A stretch of DNA of 64,000 nt, taken from positions 255,233,863 to 255,297,862 of the forward strand of contig CP136064.1 of NCBI GenBank assembly GCA_032622095.1. Reading direction: 5' to 3'. The notes beneath the pieces were generated by a model. The model worked only from the letters and a program-made list of their open reading frames with translations. It was not told the origin of the DNA and searched no databases. Within the stretch, counting starts at the first letter, position 1. Every line of letters starts with the position of its first letter. The translations under genes were made by a program, and so were the position numbers. Shown piece by piece: positions 42,001 through 53,630 of the stretch. This DNA comes from Siphonodentalium dalli. Taxonomy: Eukaryota > Mollusca > Scaphopoda > Gadilida > Siphonodentaliidae.

Positions 42001-42600
42001 ATTAGAGTCTACAGTGTCTAGTCGCATGGTGTTGATTATGTTTAAATTGTGACACAAATCTGAAACTTTACAGGTTTGTCCCACACAGATCAGCGATTAT
42101 TATAAGATCGCAAGACTTTACCTAGTGGCAACTCCTTGGCAACGGTTGCTAGGCAACTACCCGGAATTGACTGGAAAATGTAAATATAGCTTATAGCGTC
42201 GTAATTCAACCCCAGTGGTTGCATTTTTTTGATGCAGCTAATACCCTAACATGAAATTTGAGATATACCCGACCAGAATAGTGAAACAAATATCCAATTT
42301 AAGGGTAACAAGGGTTTCTAGCAAATACCACACATGATCGAATGACATCATTGCACTAGCCATTCAGTGGTATGTTTTGCCTTAATGTAGACAGTGTCTA
42401 GTCACACGGTGTTGGTTATGTTCAAAATGGACACCTACATGTACCTGAAACTGTGCAGGCATGCTATGCATGGACTACTGATCATTATAAGATCTGGAGA
42501 CTTTGCCACCCGATCTCTCATTAGAAACAGTTACTAGGCAACTACCCGAAATTTGAAGAATAAACAAATTCTAGCTTATAACGTTGTAATTATACATCAG
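42001..42600. repeat. ~390-bp diverged tandem duplication leading into copy B
   Basis: 42010-42210 and 42400-42605 share ACAGTGTCTAGTC, GTGTTG(A/G)TTATGTT, TTGCTAGGCAACTACCCG-like and TAGCTTATA(G/A)CGT blocks, with substantial divergence. The second unit runs into the start of copy B, so copy A probably has the same sequence outside the window. Confidence 0.65.
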
Positions 42601-42625
42601 CGAATTGCGTCTATTGTGTTATTCA

Positions 42626-44392
42626 TAGCCCAAGTTTTCTTCGGCAAAAACCAGCTAGTAAAATCGGTTGGGATAGTGCTGGTTTGTAGCCAAAGCCTGC
42701 TGCGTATACAGTTCTATGACGGGTGTATTGTCCAGCTCATCTAACATCGCTAATAACTGTAATAATATCTCAAATTTGTGGCAGTATGTCTGTCTATTAC
42801 ATGAAATATATTATATTTGTTCTGAACTCCACAAGAGTTGCCAACTGAAAGTAGTAATTCAATCGGAAAAATAAATTATATCGCAGTGTTTACATAAATA
42901 CGAACTAATTTCTTCTCGCTAAATCACACTGCGAATTGAATGTGAACAACAAGAGAGTACTCTCAGTACCAGGCATATTCTGAGGGTATTTAAACAGGAA
43001 ATTTGGATTATAATAGTCTATACTATATATTTTGAGACTTCGTATATATATATGTATGTATGTACTTCATAGAATCCAAAACGCGTGTACAGATTGAGAT
43101 CAAATTTCGTATGTAAGTGTAAAATCCCACCGACACCGCCGTAATCGTGTTTTCGAGAAGCTCTGAGCACCCTTTATCCACTCCCAGTCATCGAAATCAG
43201 CTCAAACGGCACGGCCGGGGTTAATAACGTCATTATATATATATATGAAGTCAGAGTCTCCAAAGTTATACCGGAACAAACACGTGTTTACGTCGTCTTG
43301 GGGGTCCACGATGGGAGTCTGACTTCAATGCAATGTTATCGCTCGAAACACGTGTTTACTTCGTGTTGAGGTTCACGATGGGAGTCTGACAATTGTTATC
43401 GCTCGAAATATACATTAGGACGGGAACGGCTGGACAGATTGAGCTCAAACTTCCTATCTAAAGGTAAAATATCACGTACGATGTCGTCCACGCGTTTTCC
43501 AGAAGCTCCGAGCACCCGTACTCCACTCCCAGTCATAAAAATCAGCCCAAACGGCACGGCCGGGGTTAATAACGTCATTATATATATATATACGAAGTCA
43601 ACGTTATTAGCATCTGCATTGAGTGCATTTCCTAGAACGCAACACGTGTTTTACGTCGTCTTGAGGTTCACGATGGGAGTCATTTCAATGCAATGTTATC
43701 GCTCGAAACACGTGTTTACTTCGTGTTGAGGTTCACGATGGGAGTCTGACATTTCAATGCAATGTTATCGCTCGAAATATTATGCAGAAAGGCAGATCTC
43801 GGAAACGGGTGGAGCTATCGACCTGAAATTTGCTATGTGAATGTATCTTGCACCGGGTACAAATTTTATCGGGTCGCCGAGCCCATGCGACGCCCGTGCA
43901 GCGCATGCGCAGACGAGATCTCGGAAACGGGTGGAGCTATCGACTTGAAATTTGCTATGTGAATGTATCTTGGGCCGGGTACAAATTTGATCGGGTCGCC
44001 GAGCCCGTGCGACGCCAGCTTCGCGCATGCGCAGACCAGATCTCGGAAACGGGTGGAGCTACCGGGTACAATTTTTTCTTATTGAAACGCGTGGAGCTAA
44101 AAATTAAAAAAAAATATAAACAAATGTCACAATTAACTCATTGAAAAACAAAAAATGTCATGTTTCGGACAAGCCGCCGGTGGCGGGCTACCCTGCTAGT
44201 ATCATATATATGTAAATAGTATCATATATTGATTTGTTGAACAAAATTGATTAAATGTCAGGAGAATCCCCGCCACTGAGTTTGGGTGTACACCCAGTCA
44301 TAAAAATGTATACGCAGTGGGTTTCGGTTAAAAACCAGCACTATCCCAACCGGTTTCACTAGCTGGTTTTTGGCAGAAGGAAACTTGGGCTA
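42626..44392. mobile_element. MULE-like foldback element split by a Helitron
   Basis: Counterpart of 110-693 with the same ends and the same 9-bp flanking repeat TGTTATTCA (42617-42625 and 44393-44401). The interior is interrupted by the Helitron at 43017-44199. Confidence 0.75.
43017..44199 (+). mobile_element. Canonical non-autonomous Helitron, 1183 bp
   Basis: It starts TCTATACTATATAT, matching the Helitron 5' consensus. It ends with a GC-rich hairpin (AGCCGCC-GGT-GGCGGGCT with a one-base bulge, 44172-44189), seven bases of spacer and CTAG at 44196-44199, followed by T. Copy A is uninterrupted at 500/501, giving an exact empty site and no target duplication, as expected for Helitrons. The base before TC is G rather than the usual A. 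Inside are a duplication of about 350-365 bp (starting near 43040 and 43405) and about two units of a 122-bp repeat (43795-44060). No Rep or helicase is encoded, so it depends on an enzyme from elsewhere. Confidence 0.9.
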
Positions 44393-45085
44393 TGTTATTC
44401 ATTGCTCTCCCTGTACGTCACTCGCTTGAAATTTACAAAATCAAAGACTAATAGTAATAGTTTGAACATGAACACATGTGCCTATGAACTCGATTTGATG
44501 AATTTCACATTATTTGAACTTGTGTTCGGTTATGTTCAGTTGTGATGGTTAAATTGTAGGACTGGGCAGTCCTCATGACGAAGCGGGCCGCATTTTCGAT
44601 TTCCCTGACATGATGTATCGCTCCTGTATTTTTTCATAGTGGAAACCGGCGCTTTAGTGTGAATTTCTGGCCAGAATGTATTCTCACCGGAAACTCCGGC
44701 AATGGTTTTCCTGTCAACGTTCCTATCATGGACATTTAAAATATCTTTTGGTTATGAGAATGAGTACAGGGATGGCAAAACAATGAAAGCTTATTGTAAA
44801 GCATGCGCCAAGCATTCTGACAGCATTCGGGGAAAAAATTACCGGTAAAGCCTTAAAGCAGTTTGACAAAATGGCTTTATAAGGTTCCCTGTCAAAACTT
44901 CAAAAAGTTCCCAGGTTTTGTACTGGTGGAATATGATCTATACGAGCGTTAGCCATAGTAGAGATTCATGGCATGATCTACATTAGGACCCTAATTGACT
45001 TTGCATTCATTGTAATAAGACCCCAGGGAATAATAATTTAAGTCAACACAAACAAAGTAGAAACAATAACATGAACATTGTAAAT

Positions 45086-45975
45086 TAGGGTTGAAACGAT
45101 TAATCGACTAGTCGTAGACGACGCTGAAATGTCAGAACGTCGACTCTGAATTTTGCCGTCGACTAGTCGGAACATAGTGTATTAGTTCCATGTATAACGT
45201 TTTCAAGATCGATTCCGACATAAACGGTGTTAACTGCGCGTAAGTTGTGGTAAGTATAACGCTTGGTGGCACCCGGAATTGACAGTGTTACTAGTATAGA
45301 CACACACGGTGACCCGACTATTAATCGAAAGAATGAAATTGACATCACAATGTCTCACTCGTCGTTTGAGGTCAAAGACATCACTGCGACATGATGGCAA
45401 TGATTGACGCGGCTTTATCGTTTGTCGGAGACCGCTTTGATCTAGACACTGTGTATATTTCAATTGATCAATTGAAGGTTGCTTAAGGCGACGTCATTGT
45501 TGCTACCGTATATAAATGATACTGACATTAAGAACTGGCTATCGTATTCTGCAACATTGCCTATTCTATAGGGCGTATTTAGTCGGAACATTAACATTTT
45601 ATAGTGACACCGCCCGGCACCGGTTTATTGGTGATCACGTGACTAAACGAAATCTCGAACGCAGATATTAAATTTAAAACCTGTATAAATGATCGAGTTT
45701 CTAATCATTATCCACCACATTTCTAATTATATAATTACATTCAGTGTGTTGGATAAATATCAAGATGTTTACAGTATTATTTCCCAAATAAATTGTTGTC
45801 TATGCAGGGAAATGCGCTACGCAATAGACGTCATTGCATCAGTCATCAGTGTACGCCATGTACGATGAATTTTCCGTACCATGTTATGTTTGAAAGTTTT
45901 GATATCGGGTACAGACTAGTCGACTTTTGGGTCTCGACTAGTCGACTCTGAAATTCACTAATCGTTTCAACACTA
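45086..45975. mobile_element. hAT non-autonomous element, 890 bp, copy 1
   Basis: Ends TAGGGTTGAAACGATTA and, reversed, TAGTGTTGAAACGATTA. Perfect 8-bp target duplication TTGTAAAT (45078-45085, 45976-45983); empty site in copy A near 1379-1386. Subterminal palindromes TCGACTAGTCG occur near both ends and probably serve as transposase sites. Frames inside (45163-45348, 45230-45463) recur in copy 2 but look non-coding. Confidence 0.92.
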
Positions 45976-46452
45976 TTGTAAATTAAAATTTTAATATATA
46001 ATAAGGTATTAAACAACACCGATGGGGTAATTGTCACAAGGCTCCGATCACATTCGAAGCCAGCTTTTTAAATCGATCACAAATGTAGCCAGCTTTTCGA
46101 TCCCATTCATAGCCAGCTTTTCTATTTCCATGCTTTATATGGCGCGAAATATGACGTCATCGCGTTCGCGATTAAAATTTCAACATCATGCTCCAAAACT
46201 TCCGTTTATCGACTTATATTGGAATATAATTCGAGCATCTAACGACATTGATCCGAAACCTCAGGTTATTAGATGAACTAATATAAAATTTACATTGTTT
46301 TTTTTTTAAATGTGACTAACCTAATCTTGTTCATTGAGGCTCGCATGAATATTAAAAGCTGGCTACAAATGTGATCGCCGTAGAAAAGCTGGCTACATTT
46401 GTGATCGATTTAAAAAAGCTGGCTAAGAATATGACAGGAGCCTTGTGACAAT

Positions 46453-46827
46453 CAGGGGCGCCGGAAGAGGGGGGGCAGAGGGGGCAGCTGCCCCCCCTGC
46501 CCTTGACCAAGGGGGGCGAGCGGGGGCAGGACTTGCCCTTTTTCTGGAGACAGAAAATGCTTTTTGTGTGTTTAATCTCGTGTTTTTATAGCAAAATGTG
46601 ACTTTTTTGGTCCAAATACCACCAATTTCACAAGGAATATTAATTTTTTGTCAATTTTATCACAAAACGGCCATAAAAACCAACAAATACCATTAAAATA
46701 GGGATTTTTGCCACAATGAATTTATGGTTATTTTCCCGAGTTTGCGGAGAAAATGCCCTTTTTTGCGGAAAAGTGCCCTTTTTGTAGGCTCTGCCCCCCC
46801 TGCCCTTGGATGCTTCCGGCGCCCCTG
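46453..46827. mobile_element. hAT MITE, 375 bp
   Basis: Ends CAGGGGCGCCGGAAG and CTTCCGGCGCCCCTG are perfect inverted repeats. 8-bp duplication GTGACAAT at 46445-46452 and 46828-46835; empty site in copy A at about 1856-1863. It landed exactly at the terminal bases of the MITE corresponding to 1427-1862. Confidence 0.93.
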
Positions 46828-47052
46828 GTGACAATCCCTTCCTTTTAATAGGTATCGCAACCCTATAATAAGTTTATCTAACATTTCGATGTATTCTTTT
46901 AGAACTGTTGGTCCATGATTATTAATAGCTTTGGCGAATATTGCAACTAATTCCGTGAACTTGCGTGAAGCCATAACGAAAGGTTTTAAAAGTAGCTGTC
47001 TTTATTAATACTATTAACTCAGTGCTTGCTTATGGATGTCTATACCTCCAAA

Positions 47053-47683
47053 AAGGGACCAGCCTAGACCATATTTTCAGGGCGAAATGAATTCGCCCTA
47101 CTATCAAAATAAGGCGAAGTGGCCGTTCTATAGGGCGAAGTGAGTCTACAAAACTTAAATTGAACAGTACTACAGTAACTACGACAGGAGTCGCTATAGA
47201 ACGAAAATAGGAGAGATGTAATATGTCAATTAAACTTATGAAACAATGGTTGAAATATGCAGTCTTTATGTTCACTTCATGACCCTAATAACTATTAATA
47301 ATAACCAAACATAATTGTGAGAGGATAGCAGCATTTTATATCGTAATTGTGGGAGAATAACAAGATTTTATTTCATATTTTTCGGGTTTTTAAAAATGCC
47401 AACAATATTTATCAAACCGAAACGAAACGAAATCATGAACACTTTCACTGCGCTCTATTAGTAATCCCGTTTGAAAATTTAATATGCTTCACAAATGAAT
47501 TTGTTTTAAAATTTCTTAACCAAACTCCATAGAGGGAGTGATGAACTGGAATTTTGCCGATTTTCGTCAGTCAACTTTGGAATTTTCAGGGCGACTTGAA
47601 CTGCGCCCGACTGCAAAAATAAGGCGAAGCGGACGGCGCTAGGGCGAAGAAGTCGCCCACGTCGCCCTCTCGGCTGGTCCCTG
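47053..47683. mobile_element. hAT MITE, 631 bp
   Basis: The left end reads AAGGGACCAGCC and the right end GGCTGGTCCCTG, so the first base has probably mutated from C. Target duplication CCTCCAA(A/C) at 47045-47052 and 47684-47691, one mismatch; empty site CCTCCAAC in copy A. Both ends carry subterminal AAATAAGGCGAAG blocks. Confidence 0.85.
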
Positions 47684-48286
47684 CCTCCAACATGACATGT
47701 ATCCAAGAACGCTCTATATATAACTATAATAGTGGAATTCAGGATGTGCCTGACCTGTTCAAATGTTACCTCCATAATATCTCAACTATAAGTTACAGTC
47801 GCGCAATATTGATGCTGATACTAATAACAAACGGAAACCAATTGTACACTATGTGAATTGTGAACTACTACTAATTTGACTTTATTTTTATTTAGCAAAT
47901 CAACAGCTGATCAATATGGACCCAAAACTCATTCAACGCTGCCACTGATCAATATTTTGGTAGAAGTAGTCATTTTGATAGATCATGCCACGAATCTCTA
48001 GAATCAGTAGAGTTCATATTCCACCAGTACAAAACCCAGGGACTTTTTAAAATTTTTGACAGGGAACCTTATAAAGTCGAAAAAATAACGCGAGGAATGT
48101 ATTTGTTAATACCTGTTGCTTAATGATTTATTCATCGGTACGTGAAGTTCCCAGCTCGAGATTACATTATTTACGTGACGTTTGAGACCCGATTCCGCGA
48201 TAAATATTTATTTTATTCCCCGTCACGAAATTCATTGTCTTATCAAATACGGAAGCAATTCTGATTGGTTGGTTGATGGCCAAAAG

Positions 48287-50187
48287 TAGGCTTGCCACGA
48301 TTATTCGATTAATCGACTAACCTTCAACAGGTGCGGTAGTCGATGGTTATTTACTTTCATCGACTAATCGCCCAAAGGGGGGGGGGGGAGGGGGGGGAGG
48401 GGGGCTATGTAAGCAGTAATATGCACACATGCCATGCCTGGAAGTAAAAGTTAAGTGTATGCAGCAAAATTTACCACCGACACCCTGTTCTCACGTCACT
48501 TATGATGCAGATTCGTTTGTCTTTGATGTCGCAGCCAACATTTAGCTTCAAAGAATTCAATGTGCGACATATTCTCATAGCCTTGGTGGGCCAGCGGCTT
48601 CCTTTGATGTCGTGTTATGGCCTTATCATTTTTTATAAATTATGTTTAACTGTGAATTTATATTCCTACAGTATGGATCGGTAATTAGCCAAAATGGACG
48701 ATCAGCATCGGACTGCATCTATGTTTCATCACTATATGTCATCACTTATTAATGCTACATACATGTACATTACAATCACCAATGTGGTAACGTATATAAA
48801 CTAGGGTTGAAACGATTAATCGACTAGTCGTAGACGACGCTGAAATGTCAGAACGTCGACTCTGAATTTTGCCGTCGACTAGTCGGAACATAGTGTATTA
48901 GTTCCATGCATAACGTTTTCAAGATCGATTCCGACATAAACGGTGTTAACTGCGCGTAAGTTGCGTTAAGTATAACGTTTAGTGGCACCCGGAATTGACA
49001 GTGTTACTAGTATAGACACACACGGTGACCAGACTATTAATTGAAAGAATGAAATTGACAACACAATGTCTCACTCGTCGTTTGAGGTCAAAGACATCAC
49101 TGCGACATGATGGCAATGATTGACGCGGCTTTATCGTTTGTCGGAGACCGCTTTGATCTAGACACTGTGTATATTTCAATTGATCAATTGAAGGTTGCTT
49201 AAGGTGACGTCATTGTTGCTACCGCATATAAATGATACTGACATTAAGAACTGGCTATCGTATTCTACAACATAGCCTATTCTATAGGGCGTATTTAGTC
49301 TGAACATTAACATTTTATAGTGACACCGATCGGCACCGGTTTATTGGTGATCACGTGACTAAACGAAATCTCGAACGCAGATATTAAATTTAAAACCTGT
49401 ATAAATGATCGAGTTTCTAATCATTATCCACCACATTTCTAATTATATAATTACATTCAGTGTGTTGGATAAATATCAAGATGTTTACAGTATTATTTCC
49501 CAAATAAATTGTTGTCTATGCAGGGAAATGCGCTACGCAATAGACGTCATTGCATCAGTCATCAGTGTACGCCATGTACGATGAATTTTCCGTACCATGT
49601 TATGTTTGAAAGTTTTGATATCGGGTACTGACTAGTCGACGCAACGCGACTTTTGGGTCTCGACTAGTCGACTCTGAAATTCACTAATCGTTTCAACACT
49701 AATATAAACTATTAAATTTGTTTCATTATTTCTGCCCCCCCCCCCCCGCTACTGTTCAGTGTTCTGCACGATGTGATGCGCTGCATGTAACAATACTTAA
49801 AGTACTATTACAAGCATCGACACGTACAGAATGGGATTATCAGCATTCTCTGCAAAACTAACTACTAGTAGAGTCCGTTTTCAATAAATATGTGACAATT
49901 CCACAAGCTTTCAATAGGCACCTCGATGCATGTTCACAGGGAACATTGAATGACTGGACATGTATTATACAAATATTTCGTCCGCGGGAATAAATAATGA
50001 CAAGGAGGGAGTTTACCGGCTCTTCAACTTTGAGTTTAGGTGGCCAATGACGGGCGGGTGGATGCAATTTTGAATTTTAATATCATTGTTTAACTGGGTG
50101 TAATATAGGACGCATATATGAACGATTAATCGACTAACCGTCAATTATAACGGTCAATTATGAAAACTCATAGTCGTGACCACCCTA
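48287..50187. mobile_element. hAT element, long form, with a nested hAT
   Basis: Counterpart of 2659-3219 with the same ends and flanks (GCCAAAAG 48279-48286, GCCAAAAC 50188-50195). It contains about 1.35 kb absent from copy A (roughly 48476-49823). Of this, 900 bp is the nested hAT at 48802-49701 and about 440 bp looks like original interior lost from copy A. No transposase motif could be read in that interior. Confidence 0.75.
48802..49701. mobile_element. hAT non-autonomous element, 900 bp, copy 2
   Basis: Nearly identical to 45086-45975, in the same orientation. Perfect 8-bp duplication ATATAAAC (48794-48801, 49702-49709). High similarity between the two copies points to recent movement. 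Confidence 0.92.
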
Positions 50188-50297
50188 GCCAAAACTGAAA
50201 GTATAACTTCCCTCAACCGAACCGGTTGCAAAACTGGTGAAGCTTCACATGCGTAACACTCAAGCTGGATTAATACTCTATATATACATGTATCTAC

Positions 50298-51367
50298 TAG
50301 GGGTGGGAAGATACACCGATGCACCGGTGTATCGCGATACGGTAACATACGATGCATGCACCGATACAAATCCTTAAATATCGTCGTATTGCGATACACG
50401 TATAATTTATAATAAATGTTTACTGTACGAAAACTTCGAAAAGCATAGTCACTTCATCGGCTATTAAGATATATCGAGAGTTTCAGTCCTAAAACAAAGT
50501 TAAAACAAGACTTCGCATGTGCATATATAGCTTCGCGCGAAAGTGATGAAACGTACTATAATGTGTCCGTGCTGCACGTGCATCGCGTGTTTGATTAGAG
50601 CCGGTGCATATTTACGCCACATGGCACAATTGATATATAACTTCCCGTTTCGTTTTCGGAAGCACATGTCACGTGCGCTCGCAGCTAACGCACAACTGCC
50701 TTCTAAATATACCGGTACTTTCCGCGGTACCCTTCATTTTGACCGCGTAATTGTACTCAATTCGTATAGTTACGAGTCCAGTGGTCTGAATCTAGTACAT
50801 TGTATTTAGAGTTACTCCTCTTACATTGGCAGCTCCGCGTTTTGTGATTTATTAACAAGTGATTTCAAGCATGATCACTTACGGACTTTCTTTGTGCAAG
50901 TCTTGATTACCCGATTTTGTGGTCATCGTCCTTGAACTCTTGAGTTTCAACATCCGTTTTTTAAAATAAGCTTTGTAAATGTAATGGCGTCTACGGAGCC
51001 AGCAGTTGAGATTCCTCAGCAATCGCAGGAAAAATTCATTATAAAACCCAAACCCGCAGACAAATACAAGTCTAAAGTTTGGCAGCACTTCGGTTTGTTA
51101 GCTACCCTAGTAAATGGGATAAAGAGTGTTTTCGACTGCTGGCGATATTATAAATGCTCAGCGCTCAATGCTGAACTCAGAAAATGTTGACACTTTAATT
51201 TTTTTGAGAAAGAACCTGCGTTAACATTAACTTACCAATAAATAGTCGATCTTGTATTTACTGTTTAGAGTAGATCTGTATATATGTATCTAGATATGCA
51301 CTCGTATCGCGAACGGTGTATCGAGATACGTATCGTATCGTGGCACTAGCGTATCTTCCCACCCCTA
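50298..51367. mobile_element. hAT element, 1070 bp, with transposase fragment
   Basis: Perfect terminal repeats TAGGGGTGGGAAGATAC, typical of animal hAT elements, with 8-bp duplication GTATCTAC at 50290-50297 and 51368-51375; empty site in copy A near 3321-3328. Subterminal CGATAC and ATCGCGATAC motifs cluster near both ends. It contains the start of a BED-finger-like protein (50984-51190). Confidence 0.93.
50984..51190 (+). pseudogene. N-terminal fragment of a BED-finger hAT transposase
   Basis: 68 codons from ATG 50984. YKSKVWQHFG matches the start of a BED zinc finger (Ser/Lys, Val-Trp, His-Phe), and CWRYYKC supplies a Cys pair in roughly the right place, though with CxxxxxC rather than CxxC spacing. 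No His pair follows before the stop. BED fingers recognise terminal repeats in hAT transposases, and the host element has hAT ends, which supports the reading. It is too short to be functional. Confidence 0.5.
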
Positions 51368-52186
51368 GTATCTACTGTATATTGCCATTGATTTGGAATA
51401 AAACATTGTTTCGTAGATAAATCATTTGTATCGGTCTCCTTTGTAAAGAAACTTGTATCCTACGGTCCGCAGTGTCGCCGATAACAGACAACCGTCGCAT
51501 TGGATTGTGTATTAATCCAACGTGAGTGCTACACAGGGGGAGCTTGACCCAGAATTGCTTCCGCGTTTGGTCACTTTAGAGTTAGACAATGAATTTCGTG
51601 ACAAGAAATAAAATAAATATTTATCATGGAATCGGGTCTCAAAAGTCGCGTAAATAATGTAATCTCGAGACAGTAACTTCACGTACCGATGAATGAATCA
51701 TCAAGCAACAGTTATTAACGAAGAAATACATTCCCAGCGTTATTTTTTCGACTTTATAAGGTTCTCTGTCAAAACTTTAAAAAAGTTCCCGGGTATTGTA
51801 CTGGTGCCAGTGGTGGACGTGCGTCAGCAGGAGTAGATTCGTGGCATGATCTACCATTTTGACAACTCTGTAACATGTGCCATGTCCTTAAAAATAGATA
51901 TACAATGTTCCCTTTGATACTAACTGTTCAACAATTTTATCACAACCCTTCAATAATTGCTATAAGTCAAGTTTGTGTAAGAAATTCTTAAAATAGTTTC
52001 AGGCCACGATGCTTTGACCGGAAGTATGATCAGGGTATGTTCGATTAACAATCACTTACTACTCCGTAACTGGGAACGTTACGCCTTAGCGTAGTGAAGG
52101 CATAGAGCTAGCGTCTGGTCTAGAGATTCCATTGATTGCTTGCTTGCTTGTTGTGGATTTCCCTCCTTTAAGTGAGGAGCACCCCA

Positions 52187-52444
52187 TTATATTGGGTATA
52201 TAAAATAATGGAAGTCGTCTGGACGTCTCTCAGACAACTCCGACCTACCGGCTGTGACACTAGACGTCGGCTGAACCACACGGGGTGGGGTGACTGGCAG
52301 ATCAACAGTCACCCCCTTCTTCTTCTTCCACTTTGCCCGTCTGGCGGCGTCCCTGTAATAATGAACCATTTGCATAAAACGCGGGTCCGTGACTACCCGC
52401 CCCCGAGACAACCCGCCCCTTTCACTCCGAGACAACCCGGCCAC
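52187..52444 (-). pseudogene. Partial duplicate of the 53016-53630 gene
   Basis: The first ~50 residues from MQMVHYYRDAARRAKWKKKK to the RRPDD block are repeated almost unchanged, then diverge into an unrelated end. It keeps a more extended upstream frame containing SRGRVVTDPRF, which may be the true preceding sequence of the gene. Confidence 0.6.
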
Positions 52445-52748
52445 CCCGGGACAACCCGCCCCCTAAAATTAATTAGCGGTAATTAGTGGCTAATTAGGCG
52501 GTTTGAGGGGATTATGAGATGTTTTAACGAAACTGGGTTGTTCTTTATAGATTTTTATTTGATGTAACAATAAATACACATGTATAATATAATATAACTT
52601 ATGAACACAAGAATGTATCAACGATGATATGTTTATTCAAGTTTAATGAACGAAATTTAAAAACGGAATGGAGAACAACGGCTAATATGAATATGAACGA
52701 AGATTAAAAACAAAATTTAATAAGTTTAACAAACGAACAAATGCATGA

Positions 52749-52901
52749 TTAATTTGGGGCGGCTGCTGTGCGTTGGCTGTCTGCATGGTGCTGGTCTCTT
52801 AATTCTTTCTTCCGTACACGTCTGAGCACTTCTTCAAAAAGCTGACAGTCGTTGAGGCGTATCATCGGCTTGCAGAATGAAGGTAGTAGAGTGAGTGGTT
52901 T
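52749..52901 (-). pseudogene. Exon-like C-terminal fragment
   Basis: An open stretch of about 50 codons ends at a TAA, with PSFCKPMIRLNDCQLFEEVL and then RRVRKKELRDQ. It has no ATG of its own and lies past the poly(A) signal of the preceding gene, so it would belong to another transcript. Not recognised. Confidence 0.3.
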
Positions 52902-52967
52902 GGGTGGCTAGCCCGGGATTCTCGAAAAGGCCGAGAGGCAACTCTCCTTAATCCCTCATTTTTTGCC

Positions 52968-52973
52968 TTTATT
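52968..52973 (-). terminator. Polyadenylation signal AATAAA
   Basis: AATAAA on the minus strand, 43 bp downstream of the stop at 53016, next to an A/T-rich tract. Confidence 0.6.
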
Positions 52974-53015
52974 ATAAACACAAGGAAAAAAAAAAATAGC
53001 ATTTTTCTGTTTGGA

Positions 53016-53630
53016 TTAGTGTTTCTTTTTTCTCTTCTTCTTAGAGTTAGGCTTTTCTGTCGAAGATTGTGGAGATTTCAGTTGTTGTTGTTGGTGTTGT
53101 TGGATGATATCTGCAATTCTTTGTTCTTGTTCTTTTTGTATTCGTTCTTGTTCTCTTTTTTGCTCTTGGTCTTCTCTCAGGCGTTCTTCATCTTTTTCTC
53201 TCCATTTCTTTTCTAGTTCTTCTTTCCAATCTTCGACATGGTTGTTGTTGGTAGTGGTGGAGCTGGGGGACACCGGGATAAGATGGAACTCCGGTGTCCG
53301 AGGTGGAAAACAGTCCAACTCCACGTCAAAGCTGGCGGCAGGAACATCTGGGGTGGTGTACACGTCCCTGTCTCCGCTTGCCTCGACGACGACAGCAGGG
53401 ATCTCCGGCAGATCAACGGAGTCCCTGCTAGCTGGTACGATGTCGCCAGTCTCCATGCAGGTCGGGTCGTCTGGACGTCTCTCAGACAACTCCGACCTAC
53501 CGGCTGTGACACTAGACGTCGGCTGAACCACACGGGGAGGGGTGACTGGCAGATCAACAGTCACCCCTTTCTTCTTCTTCTTCCAATTTGCCCGTCTGGC
53601 GGCGTCCCTGTAATAATGAACCATTTGCAT
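53016..53630 (-). CDS. Small protein, Pro-rich then coiled coil with basic tail; unknown function
   Basis: 204 codons from ATG 53630. After a short basic block (WKKKKKG) comes a Pro/Thr/Ser/Val-rich region of about 110 residues, then a highly charged Glu/Lys/Arg/Gln segment (about 132-175) predicted as a coiled coil, a Gln-rich run and a Lys-rich C-terminus (KKKRKKKH). An AATAAA signal lies 43 bp past the stop, so this is a genuine gene end. Upstream, TTCATTATTACAG|GG at about 53610 looks like a splice acceptor, so the first dozen residues may be intron. I do not recognise the family. It may be a mobile-element accessory protein or a captured host exon. Confidence 0.5.
   Translation of the reverse strand: MQMVHYYRDAARRANWKKKKKGVTVDLPVTPPRVVQPTSSVTAGRSELSERRPDDPTCMETGDIVPASRDSVDLPEIPAVVVEASGDRDVYTTPDVPAASFDVELDCFPPRTPEFHLIPVSPSSTTTNNNHVEDWKEELEKKWREKDEERLREDQEQKREQERIQKEQEQRIADIIQQHQQQQLKSPQSSTEKPNSKKKRKKKH

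Noticed and set aside
52187-53630. RRAKWKKKK resembling the end of a homeodomain
   Set aside because: The upstream residues lack the WFxN core and helix pattern of a homeodomain; only the basic tail is similar.
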